From: Massilia sp. Mn16-1_5
Lineage (GTDB): Bacteria; Pseudomonadota; Gammaproteobacteria; Burkholderiales; Burkholderiaceae_D
Direction of reading: 5' to 3'
DNA: 64,000 bases
Assembly: GCF_004798585.1 (NCBI RefSeq)
Contig: NZ_PPXQ01000007.1
Coordinates: forward strand, 1-64,000
Under the pieces are notes generated by a model, which saw nothing but the letters and a program-made list of their open reading frames with translations, was not told the DNA's origin and searched no databases. The position numbers were made by a program, and so were the translations under genes. Positions 27,514 through 35,587 of the stretch are shown here, in pieces (position 1 is the stretch's first letter; every line of letters starts with the position of its first letter).

Positions 27514-27624
27514 TTCAGGGTCCTTGTTGGTGTGTGAGTCAGTCGAAGTTGTGCGTGAACCACTCACTGCACGGAATCCATCATCGCGAAAAAATGTAAG
27601 CCCAGCGTGTCCGCTGCCACACTC

Positions 27625-27673
27625 TTTGTATCAGTTTGTTTCCTTCGTTATTTCATATACATACGGATACAAA
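27625..27673. promoter_or_regulatory. Inverted repeat in the divergent regulator/Spy promoter region
   Basis: TTTGTATC (27625-27632) and GATACAAA (27666-27673) are perfect inverted copies 33 bases apart, flanking AT-rich sequence with CATATACATA. They lie between the two divergent genes and are a candidate operator for the response regulator; OmpR-family sites are more often direct repeats, so this is tentative. Confidence 0.4.
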
Positions 27674-27714
27674 CCCGCTGTTCATGCCCCATAGAAGCAA
27701 GGATAATTGCGACC

Positions 27715-28443
27715 ATGGACAATCCATCTACCATTCTCATCGTCGACGACGATCGCGACATCCGCCAGTTGCTGGCCGACTACCTCGAGTCGAACGGCTA
27801 CCGCGCGCTGGCCGCCGGCGACGGCGTGGCGATGTGGAAGATCCTCGACGAGGCGCGTCCCGACCTGATCGTGCTCGACCTGAACCTGCCGGGCGACGAC
27901 GGCCTGACCCTGTGCCGCAAGCTGCGCGCCACCTCCAGCCTGCCCGTCATCATGCTGACCGCGCGCAGCGAGCCGCTGGACCGCATCCTGGGCCTGGAGA
28001 TGGGCGCCGACGATTACCTCCCGAAACCCTTCGAGCCGCGCGAACTGCTGGCGCGTATCCGCAGCGTGCTGCGCCGCTCGCATGCGATGCCCTCGAATGC
28101 GCCGGCCGAGAACGTCCAGCAGATGCGCTTTTCGGGCTGGACGCTCGACCTCACCGCGCGCCACCTGCTCAATCCCGACGGCATGGTGATCATGCTCTCG
28201 GGCGCCGAGTTTCGCCTGCTGCGCGTGTTCCTCGAACACCCGAACCGCGTGCTGAACCGCGACCAGCTGCTGAACCTGACGCAGGGACGCGACGCCGATC
28301 CCTTCGACCGTTCGATCGACATCCAGATCAGCCGCCTGCGCCAGAAGCTGGGCGAGGATGCGCGGATGCCGCAAATAATTAAAACCGTGCGTAATGGCGG
28401 CTACGTGCTGGCCGGCCAGGTAACCGTGGAGCCGACCACGTGA
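27715..28443 (+). CDS. OmpR-family response regulator
   Basis: The 242-residue protein starts at ATG 27715 (AAGGA about 11 bases upstream); the longer frame from 27607 runs through promoter sequence. The receiver domain has the acidic pair in LIVDDDRDI, phospho-acceptor Asp in DLIVLDLNLPGDDG, MLTAR and DDYLPKPFEPREL with the conserved Lys. The C-terminal winged helix has LSGAEFRLLRVFLEHPNRVLN and IDIQISRLRQKLG. It overlaps the kinase gene as GTGA, and an RND pump follows, so it probably controls efflux and the divergent Spy-like gene. Confidence 0.93.
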   Translation: MDNPSTILIVDDDRDIRQLLADYLESNGYRALAAGDGVAMWKILDEARPDLIVLDLNLPGDDGLTLCRKLRATSSLPVIMLTARSEPLDRILGLEMGADDYLPKPFEPRELLARIRSVLRRSHAMPSNAPAENVQQMRFSGWTLDLTARHLLNPDGMVIMLSGAEFRLLRVFLEHPNRVLNRDQLLNLTQGRDADPFDRSIDIQISRLRQKLGEDARMPQIIKTVRNGGYVLAGQVTVEPTT

Positions 28444-29798
28444 AAGCCTTCCTCGGCTCGATGACGGGCCGTGTCTTTGCAACCCTGCTCCTCGGTATTC
28501 TGATTTCGGCGGCACTGACCCAGTGGCTGGCCGACGTCGAGCGCCAGCGCGTGCTCGAGCGCCAGCGCGACCAGACCCTGATCGAACGCGCCGAGCAGCT
28601 GATCATGGCGACCGAGATCGTGCCGGCCTCGGCCCGCCGTGCCTATCTCGGCGTCGCCAACCGTCCCGGCCTGCAGCTCGAAGCGGGACCACCGCAAGCG
28701 CTGGCGACGACGCCGACCCCGTTCGCGAAAACCCTGTCCGACCGTATGGGCAAGGGATACCGGATCGAGGCCGCCGCCAACCCGCCGGCGGCCTGCGCAA
28801 ATCCGCCGCGCATGCCGCTGCTGTACGGCTTGCTCAGCGCCGAATGGCGCGGCGCCTGCGAGAACCTGAACGTGCGCCTGCGCGACGGCGAGCAGCTGCA
28901 CCTGGCGGTGCTGCCGCCGCGTAGTCTCGTCTCCGCAGAAACCGACTACCGCGCCGTGCTGGCGCTGTTTTTCCTGAGCATCGCCATCCTGGCTTACCTG
29001 GTCGCGCGCATGACGACGCGGCCCCTGAAACAGCTGGCGCAGGCGGCCCAGGACCTTGGCAACGACATCAACCGCGCGCCGCTCGACCTCACCGGCGCCA
29101 GCGAAATCCGCCAGGCCAGCGCCGCCTTCAACGCCATGCAGGCGCGTATCCGTCAGTACATTTTCCAGCGCACGCAAATGCTGGCCGCCATCACCCACGA
29201 CTTGCAGACCCCGCTCACGCGCATGCGCCTGCGCCTGGAAAAAGTGGCGGACCACGAACTCCAGGAGCGCCTGATCGGCGACCTGTCGGCGATGCAGGCC
29301 ATGGTGCGCGAAGGGCTGGACCTGGCGCGCAGCATGGATACCACCGAGAGCATGCAGTGCGTGAACCTCGATTCGCTGCTCGACTCCGTTTGCGACGACG
29401 CGGCAGACGCCAGCCAGGCCGTCACGCTGACCGGGCGCTCGAACATGGCGCTGCTGGGCCGGCCGCTCGACCTGCGCCGCTGCCTCGGCAACCTGATCGA
29501 CAACGCGGTGAAATACGGCCAGCAGGCGCAGGTCACGGTGGACCGGGTGAACGGCGCTGCGCGCATCCGCGTGCGCGACGGCGGACCCGGCATTCCGCAG
29601 GCGGAAATGCAGCGCGTGTTCGATCCGTTCTACCGCGTCGAAACCTCGCGCTCGCGCGAATCCGGCGGCACCGGCCTCGGCCTGACGATCGCCCGCAACA
29701 TCGCCGAGCAGCACGGCGGCAGCATTGCATTGGCGAACCATCCCGAGGGCGGCCTCGAAGTCACGCTGATGCTCCCCGAGTACTACCCGAGTAAATGA
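28440..29798 (+). CDS. EnvZ-type sensor histidine kinase
   Basis: The 452-residue kinase starts at GTG overlapping the regulator stop. TM1 is at MTGRVFATLLLGILISAALT, followed by a periplasmic domain of about 150 residues with two Cys (AACANPPR, GACENLN), TM2 at VLALFFLSIAILAYLVA, a HAMP domain, then the H-box AAITHDLQTPLTRMRL with His253. The ATP domain shows NLIDNAVKYG, RDGGPGIP and GGTGLGLTIA. The last codons overlap a palindromic repeat element. The signal it senses is unknown. Confidence 0.92.
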   Translation: MKAFLGSMTGRVFATLLLGILISAALTQWLADVERQRVLERQRDQTLIERAEQLIMATEIVPASARRAYLGVANRPGLQLEAGPPQALATTPTPFAKTLSDRMGKGYRIEAAANPPAACANPPRMPLLYGLLSAEWRGACENLNVRLRDGEQLHLAVLPPRSLVSAETDYRAVLALFFLSIAILAYLVARMTTRPLKQLAQAAQDLGNDINRAPLDLTGASEIRQASAAFNAMQARIRQYIFQRTQMLAAITHDLQTPLTRMRLRLEKVADHELQERLIGDLSAMQAMVREGLDLARSMDTTESMQCVNLDSLLDSVCDDAADASQAVTLTGRSNMALLGRPLDLRRCLGNLIDNAVKYGQQAQVTVDRVNGAARIRVRDGGPGIPQAEMQRVFDPFYRVETSRSRESGGTGLGLTIARNIAEQHGGSIALANHPEGGLEVTLMLPEYYPSK

Positions 29799-29897
29799 GC
29801 ATCTCAAAAAATCCCCATGGCTGCGTTGCATCGTCTCGCCGTACTAGCGTACTGTCTTCGACGATGCGCCTTGCCCTGTGAATTTTGTGAGATGCTC
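29797..29897. repeat. 101-bp MITE-like palindromic element
   Basis: The 16-bp ends are near-perfect inverted copies (GAGCATCTCA-AAAAAT at 29797 and its complement ending at 29897, one mismatch). Inside, GCATCGTC and GACGATGC form a second nested inverted repeat around GTACTAGCGTAC. The whole element folds into one long hairpin. Its first two bases are the last two of the histidine kinase stop codon. No coding capacity is seen. Confidence 0.75.
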
Positions 29898-29985
29898 TGG
29901 CGCCGTCATATGCCGGTGTCATACTGATTGATCTCATCGCACCATTGACTGATAAAGCCGCCGACACGCGCGGTAAGGGACTTGA

Positions 29986-31188
29986 ATGAAAAAGAATACG
30001 CTCGCAATCATCGCCATCGTCGTGGCCGCAGGTGCCGGCGGCGCCTGGTACATGAACCATGGCGCCTCTGCTGAGAGCCAGTCTGGCCAGGGCGGCCCCG
30101 GCGGCAAGGGCGGCGCCATGCCCCCGACCACCGTCAACGTGGTCAGCCCGCAACGCCAGGACGTCGGCGTCGACGTCGCCGCCAACGGCACCGTGACGCC
30201 CCAGCGCACGGTCGACCTGCGTCCGCAGACCACCAGCACGATCCGCGAAGTGCACATCAAGGAAGGCCAGTTCGTGAAAGCGGGACAATTGATGTTCTCG
30301 CTGGACGACCGCAGCGACCGCGCCAGCGTGGCGCAAGCCGAGGCGGAAGTGGCGCGCGGCCGCGCCACCCTGGCCGACCTCGAACGCCAGTACAAGCGCA
30401 GCCAGGACCTGGTGGCGCAGAAATTCCTGGCGCAAAGCGCCGTCGATACGCTGAAGAGCCAGGTCGACGCCGCGCGCGCCGCGCTGGCCGCCAGCAGCGC
30501 CGCGGCGCGCGCCAGCCAGGTGAACGCCAGCTACACCTCCATTCGCGCTCCGATGGCCGGTCGCGTCGGCGCCATCAACGTCTATCCGGGCAGCCTGGTG
30601 CAGCCCGCCACCTCGCTCACCACGGTCACCCAGCTCGACCCGATCGACGTCGCGTTCACGCTGCCGGAATCGAGTCTCGGCTCGCTGCTGGCCGCCCAGA
30701 AACAGGGCGCGGTCACGGTCGAGGCGAGCACCGGCGGCGAGGCCAAGCCGGTGAGCGGCAAGCTTTCCTTCGTGGACAACACGGTCGATCCGACCAGCGG
30801 CACCATTCGTGTAAAAGCGCAGTTCGGCAACAGCGAGGGCCTGCTGTGGCCAGGACAATACGTGAACACCCGGGTCACCGTGCGCACGATCCGCGACGCC
30901 GTGGTGATTCCGCAAAATGCGATTATCATCAATGCCCAGGGCACTTTCGTCTACGTGGCCGAGAACGGCGCCGCGCGCATGGTGCCGATCACGCGCCTGC
31001 ATGCCTTCGGCCTGAACGCGGCGGTGAGCGGCCTGAACGGCAATGAACAGGTCATTACCGAAGGCAAGCAGAACCTGCGTCCGGGCGGCAAGGTACGCTC
31101 GGCCGGCGCTCCGGTGGCTGGCGCCAAGGGACCGGGCGCCCAGGGCGCCCAGGGTGCAACTGCGGCGGGAAAGGATAAAGCGGCATGA
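29986..31188 (+). CDS. RND efflux periplasmic adaptor (MFP)
   Basis: The 400-residue membrane-fusion protein has an N-terminal anchor (TLAIIAIVVAAGAGGAWYM), a lipoyl/barrel-sandwich part (ADV-type TVNVVSPQRQDVGVDVAANGTV, then IREVHIKEGQFVKAGQLMFSLD), a coiled-coil hairpin rich in Ala/Gln/Arg with RQYKRSQDLVAQKFLAQSAVD-like residues, and TSIRAPMAGRVGAINVYPGS. A Gly/Ala-rich tail follows. It overlaps the pump gene as ATGA. It links the pump to an outer-membrane channel, which is not encoded nearby. Confidence 0.93.
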   Translation: MKKNTLAIIAIVVAAGAGGAWYMNHGASAESQSGQGGPGGKGGAMPPTTVNVVSPQRQDVGVDVAANGTVTPQRTVDLRPQTTSTIREVHIKEGQFVKAGQLMFSLDDRSDRASVAQAEAEVARGRATLADLERQYKRSQDLVAQKFLAQSAVDTLKSQVDAARAALAASSAAARASQVNASYTSIRAPMAGRVGAINVYPGSLVQPATSLTTVTQLDPIDVAFTLPESSLGSLLAAQKQGAVTVEASTGGEAKPVSGKLSFVDNTVDPTSGTIRVKAQFGNSEGLLWPGQYVNTRVTVRTIRDAVVIPQNAIIINAQGTFVYVAENGAARMVPITRLHAFGLNAAVSGLNGNEQVITEGKQNLRPGGKVRSAGAPVAGAKGPGAQGAQGATAAGKDKAA

Positions 31189-34100
31189 ATGTGTCCGAAC
31201 TGTGTATCCGCCGTCCCGTGATGGCGGTGCTGCTGTCGATCAGCCTGGTGCTGGTCGGCATCCTTGCCTACATGCACATCCCAGTTGCGGCGCTCCCCAG
31301 CTATAACACGCCGGTCATCAACGTCAACGCCAACCTGCCGGGCGCCAGCCCGGAGACGATGGCGTCCTCGGTGGCGCTGCCGCTCGAGAAGCAGTTTTCC
31401 ACCATTGCCGGCATCAAGCTGATCACCTCGACCAGCACCCAGGGCAGCACCTCGCTGACGCTGGAATTCGACACCGCGATCGACGTCGACAAGGCGGCGG
31501 TGGACGTCCAGGCCGCGCTGCTTGTTGCCCAGCGCCAGCTGCCGCTGGAAATGACCGACTTGCCGTCCTACCGCAAGATCAATCCGGCCGACGCCCCGAT
31601 CCTGTTCGCGCACATGACCTCGCCGTCGATGAACCTGTCGGAGCTGAACGACTACGCCGAGAACATGATTTCGCCGGCGATCTCGACCTTGCCGGGCATC
31701 GCCCAGGTCACGGTGAACGGCGGCAAGCGCTTCGCCGTGCGCGTGCGCGCCCGTTCCGACCTGATGAACGCGCGCAACATCTCGATGGATGAACTGGCGA
31801 CCGCGCTGCGCGCCGCCAACTCGAACGCGCCGCTGGGCGTGCTCGACGGTCCGGCGCAGACGCTCACCATCCAGGGCGGGGGCCAGCTGATGAAGGCGGC
31901 CGATTTCGCCAAGCTGATCGTCGCCACCCGCGACGGCATGCCGGTGCGCCTGCAGGACGTGGCCAGCGTCGAAGACAGCTACCAGTCGGTCAAGGCGGCG
32001 GGCAGCCTGAACGGCGAGCGCTCGATCGTGCTGATGATCCAGCGCCAGCCGAACGCGAATACCGTGCAGGTGGTCGATGCCGTGCGCGCGCTGCTGCCGA
32101 AGTTCGAGCAGCAGCTGCCGGCCTCGATCAAGATCCACCTCGTCAACGACCGCTCGGTCTCGATCCGTGAAGCGATCCACGACGTCAACCTGACGCTCGC
32201 CGGCACCATCGTGCTGGTCATCCTGGTCATTTTCCTGTTCCTGCATCGCCTGGCCGCGACCCTGATCCCGGCGGTCACCGTGCCGATCTCGCTGCTGGGC
32301 GCGCTGTCGCTGCTGTATGCGTTCGGCTATAGCCTCGACAACATTTCGCTGTTGGGTATTACGCTGGCCGTGGGCCTGGTGGTCGACGATGCCATCGTGG
32401 TGCTCGAAAACATCGTGCGGCACATGGAGTTGGGGAAAAAACCCTTCCACGCGGCCCTGGTCGGTTCGCGCGAGATGGGCTTCACCATCATTTCGATTTC
32501 GATCTCGCTGGTTGCCGTCTTCATCCCGATCTTCTTCATGCCGGGCGTGATCGGCCTGTTGTTCCGCGAGTTCGCCGTCATCGTCGGCCTGGCGGTGCTG
32601 GTGTCGGCGGCGGTGTCACTGACCCTGGTGCCGATGCTGTGCTCGCGTCTGCTCAAGGGCGGCGGCCATGTCGAGCCGCACGAGATGTCCTGGATCGGCC
32701 GCCGTTTCGAAGCCCTGTTCACGAGCGTGCGCAACGGCTACGCGCGCAGCCTGGACCGTGCGCTGCGGCATCGTTTCCTGGTGCTGATGCTGGCGGTCGG
32801 TACCGTGGTGCTGACCGGGGTGCTGTACTCGACCATGCCGAAGGGCTTCTTCCCCGAGGAAGACCTGGGCCAGTTGCGGGTCACGGTGGAGGCCGCGGAA
32901 GACACCTCGTCGGCCAAGCTGATGGAATTGCAGGGCAAGGTCGTCGACATCATGCGCGCCAACAAGCACGTGAAGGACGTCACCTCGTTCACCGGCGGCG
33001 GCAATACCGGACGCATGTTCCTGGTGCTGGTGCCGCGCTCCGAGCGTCCGGCCATGCCGCAGGTGCTGGACGAACTGCGCAAGGCCACGCGCGGCGTCGC
33101 CGGCGTCCAGGTGTACATGGCGCCGGTGCAGAACCTGCAACTGGGCGGCCGCCAAAGCAAGAGCCGTTACCAGTACTCGCTGCAAAGCGTCTCCGGCGGC
33201 GAAATCGGCGGCTGGGCCGACCAGTTCCTCGAGCGCATGCGTGCCAACCCGATCTTCCGCGACGTTACCAGCGATTCGCAGAACCGCGGCCTGCAGGCCA
33301 CGCTCGACATCGACCGCGACAAGGCGGCCCTGCTGGGCGTCGAGATGGCTGACGTGCGCACCGTGCTGTACGCCACCTTCGGCGAGCGCCAGGTGTCCAC
33401 CATCTATTCGACCGCGGCCAGCTATTACGTGATCCTGGAAGCGGCCGAAGCCGACCGTTATTACGACGACGCCTTGTCGAAGGTATCGGTGCGCTCGAAG
33501 AGCGGCCAGCTGGTGAAACTGTCGAGCTTTGCCAACGTGCGCCGCACGGTCGGCCCGATCGCGATCAATCACCAGGGTCAGCTCCAGGCGATCACGCTGT
33601 CCTTCAACCTGGCGCCCGACGTGCCGCTGGGCGACGCCACCGCGGCGATCGAGCAGATGGGCCGCGACATGAAGCTGCCGGCCTCCGTCATCACCCAGTA
33701 CGGCGGCGACGCGGCCGTGTTCCAGGACACGCAATCGAGCCAGCTCATCCTGATCATCACGGCCATCGGCGTCATCTACGTGCTGCTTGGCGTGCTGTAC
33801 GAAAGTTATATCCACCCGTTGACGATTCTGGCCGGCCTGCCGTCGGCGGCAGTGGGCGCCTTGCTGACGCTGTGGCTGTTCAACATGGACCTGACGCTGA
33901 TCGCGATGATCGGTATCCTGATGCTGATCGGTATCGTCAAGAAGAACGCGATCATGATGATCGACTTCGCCCTCGACGCCCAGAGGAATGCCGGCATGAC
34001 GCCGGTCGAGGCGATCCGCGAAGCCTGCATCCTGCGTTTCCGTCCGATCCTGATGACGACGCTGGCCGCGATGATGGGCGCGCTGCCGATCGCGCTCGGC

Positions 34101-34331
34101 ATCGGCGCCGGCGCCGAACTGCGCCAGCCGCTGGGCCTGGCCGTGGTGGGCGGCCTGATCTTCTCGCAGGTGATCACGCTCTACATCACGCCGGTCATCT
34201 ACCTGTACCTCGACAAGTACAGCGGCAGCGGTCCGATGACGGACGACGACGTGGCGGCGGCAGAAGCGGCGGCCGATGCCCACCACGCGCAGCACGAACC
34301 GCTGAAACATCCGCACGTGCGGGTCGGCTGA
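31185..34331 (+). CDS. RND efflux pump permease (HAE1 type)
   Basis: The product is 1048 residues, the usual length for AcrB/MdtB-type pumps. TM1 starts with CIRRPVMAVLLSISLVLVG; the two large periplasmic loops and two six-helix halves are present. TM4 carries the proton-relay pair in LAVGLVVDDAIVVLENIVRH, and the second half contains GIVKKNAIMMIDFALD. Conserved FFPEEDLGQ and PLTILAGLPSAA are seen. The C-terminal tail is His/Ala-rich (DAHHAQHEPLKHPHVRVG). With the upstream regulator pair this looks like an envelope-stress-inducible efflux system; substrates are unknown. Confidence 0.95.
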   Translation: MNVSELCIRRPVMAVLLSISLVLVGILAYMHIPVAALPSYNTPVINVNANLPGASPETMASSVALPLEKQFSTIAGIKLITSTSTQGSTSLTLEFDTAIDVDKAAVDVQAALLVAQRQLPLEMTDLPSYRKINPADAPILFAHMTSPSMNLSELNDYAENMISPAISTLPGIAQVTVNGGKRFAVRVRARSDLMNARNISMDELATALRAANSNAPLGVLDGPAQTLTIQGGGQLMKAADFAKLIVATRDGMPVRLQDVASVEDSYQSVKAAGSLNGERSIVLMIQRQPNANTVQVVDAVRALLPKFEQQLPASIKIHLVNDRSVSIREAIHDVNLTLAGTIVLVILVIFLFLHRLAATLIPAVTVPISLLGALSLLYAFGYSLDNISLLGITLAVGLVVDDAIVVLENIVRHMELGKKPFHAALVGSREMGFTIISISISLVAVFIPIFFMPGVIGLLFREFAVIVGLAVLVSAAVSLTLVPMLCSRLLKGGGHVEPHEMSWIGRRFEALFTSVRNGYARSLDRALRHRFLVLMLAVGTVVLTGVLYSTMPKGFFPEEDLGQLRVTVEAAEDTSSAKLMELQGKVVDIMRANKHVKDVTSFTGGGNTGRMFLVLVPRSERPAMPQVLDELRKATRGVAGVQVYMAPVQNLQLGGRQSKSRYQYSLQSVSGGEIGGWADQFLERMRANPIFRDVTSDSQNRGLQATLDIDRDKAALLGVEMADVRTVLYATFGERQVSTIYSTAASYYVILEAAEADRYYDDALSKVSVRSKSGQLVKLSSFANVRRTVGPIAINHQGQLQAITLSFNLAPDVPLGDATAAIEQMGRDMKLPASVITQYGGDAAVFQDTQSSQLILIITAIGVIYVLLGVLYESYIHPLTILAGLPSAAVGALLTLWLFNMDLTLIAMIGILMLIGIVKKNAIMMIDFALDAQRNAGMTPVEAIREACILRFRPILMTTLAAMMGALPIALGIGAGAELRQPLGLAVVGGLIFSQVITLYITPVIYLYLDKYSGSGPMTDDDVAAAEAAADAHHAQHEPLKHPHVRVG

Positions 34332-34443
34332 AACATCCTGTAACAACCATCAGGATACGAGGCCTGTAAGCTGTACGCGGAACGCGGCCGTGCGTAGTCC
34401 ACTCAAACCGGGTAGACTGCGCACGCGGCCGCGTGTCGCGTTA

Positions 34444-35382
34444 ATGGCTATCCGGAAAGTGTTATCGATCTTGCGTGACCAATCCCATATTTGCGTAGAG
34501 CACGGCGAAGTGTGCGAACACTGCGGGCAGCCCTTGCCTGGCCGCGGCCCCACTGTGCCGCAATATGGCGACCACCGCACCAGCCGCATCGGCCTGGCCG
34601 TTACGATCCTCCTGCACTTGCTGCTGGTGTCCTTGTACTTCTACCAGCCCGAAAAGCCGGAAAAGAAAGCCCGTCCGCCCGACGGCAGCGAGGTCGTGTA
34701 TGTCGCGCCCTTGAAGAAACCGTCCCCGCCGCCGCCGCAGAAGTCGACGGTCAAGCCGACCCAGCCGAACAAAAGTACGCCGCGCCTGCGCCCGACGACG
34801 CCGCGCGTCGAACGCTTGCCCGACACCATCACCTTGCCGAACGAAAAACCGGTCGAGGTGGCCAAGGTCGAACCGCCACCCGAGCCCAAGCGCGAGGAAA
34901 TTCCGCCGGACATGGACATGACGGAGTACATCGCCAAGCGTCGCCAGGCGCGCGGCGCGACCGACCCAAGTACCACGACGGAGGAAAGCGAAGCCGCACG
35001 CGGCTCCCGCAATGCGCTGGCGAACATTGCCGCGATCAACAACCGCGGCCGCGACGATGCCAACGAGAGCGGCGGCATCTTCTCGATCTCGAACAAGACC
35101 TTCCACAGCATGGACTTGAAGTTCCGTGGCTGGAACCCGAACTTCAAGCGCCGCTGGCTGACCGCGGTGACGGTGGAGCAGGGCAGCGAGCCGGATGTCG
35201 AGACCGCCGTCGTCAAGAAGATGATCGAACTGATCCGCCGCGAGAAATCGGGCGACTTCGAATGGGATTCGCATCGCCTCGGCAAGGTCATCACGATGAG
35301 CGCACGGCCGAAGGATACGGCCGAACTGCAGGCCTTCCTGATGAAGGAAATGTTCCCGGAATACAGGCCGCCGGCACGCTGA
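34444..35382 (+). CDS. TonB-like proline-rich membrane protein with N-terminal Cys cluster
   Basis: The 312-residue protein is taken from ATG 34444; a candidate TAGACT -10 at 34413-34418 would exclude the GTG at 34390, though neither start has a clear ribosome binding site. Residues near the N-terminus hold CVEHGEVCEHCG, a possible metal site, followed by one TM helix (IGLAVTILLHLLLVSLYFY) and a long Pro/Lys-rich segment as in TonB. The C-terminal part (LKFRGWNPNFKRRWLTAVTVEQG and following) is not a classical TonB C-terminus. No ExbB or ExbD gene is nearby. I cannot give a function. Confidence 0.7.
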   Translation: MAIRKVLSILRDQSHICVEHGEVCEHCGQPLPGRGPTVPQYGDHRTSRIGLAVTILLHLLLVSLYFYQPEKPEKKARPPDGSEVVYVAPLKKPSPPPPQKSTVKPTQPNKSTPRLRPTTPRVERLPDTITLPNEKPVEVAKVEPPPEPKREEIPPDMDMTEYIAKRRQARGATDPSTTTEESEAARGSRNALANIAAINNRGRDDANESGGIFSISNKTFHSMDLKFRGWNPNFKRRWLTAVTVEQGSEPDVETAVVKKMIELIRREKSGDFEWDSHRLGKVITMSARPKDTAELQAFLMKEMFPEYRPPAR

Positions 35383-35404
35383 ACACGCTTGCTCCCGGAC
35401 TGTG

Positions 35405-35426
35405 CGGCCGCTCATGCGGCCGTTTT
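35405..35426 (+). terminator. Intrinsic terminator after the TonB-like gene
   Basis: CGGCCGC-TCAT-GCGGCCG (35405-35422) is followed by TTTTC. Confidence 0.7.
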
Positions 35427-35456
35427 CTTTTCCGCGGAAAACATCGTCGACATCCT

Positions 35457-35583
35457 GTGCGGTAACCGAACCGCACCTTTGCGGTGCATTATGGGGAACT
35501 GATATGGACGAGCTAGGCTGGTTTCACGCCAGCCGGTTCGTGCCCACCCCGGGTGCAGGCGGGCGATCCTCCCGGAGCAACCC
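35457..35583 (+). promoter_or_regulatory. Stem-loop-rich leader of the tyrosinase gene
   Basis: The leader contains GTGCGG/CCGCAC (35457-35462, 35471-35476), an alternative GCACC/GGTGC hairpin (35473-35487) that competes with it, and GGCTGG/CCAGCC (35516-35521, 35529-35534). Mutually exclusive stems suggest possible attenuation. No known riboswitch consensus was recognised. Confidence 0.35.
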
Positions 35584-35587
35584 ATGA
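35504..35587 (+). CDS. Possible 27-residue leader peptide overlapping the tyrosinase start
   Basis: An ATG at 35504 with GGGGA about six bases upstream opens a 27-codon frame (begins MDELGWFHASRF) whose TGA overlaps the tyrosinase ATG as ATGA. The spacing and overlap suggest translational coupling. The peptide matches nothing I know and the frame may be chance. Confidence 0.3.
   Translation: MDELGWFHASRFVPTPGAGGRSSRSNP

Noticed and set aside
27607..27714. 36-residue N-terminal extension of the response regulator
   Set aside because: It spans the AT-rich promoter region. The receiver domain begins a few residues after ATG 27715, which is preceded by AAGGA.
31185..34346. Long minus-strand frames opposite the RND permease
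   Set aside because: They are shadow frames of a well-conserved 1048-residue pump.
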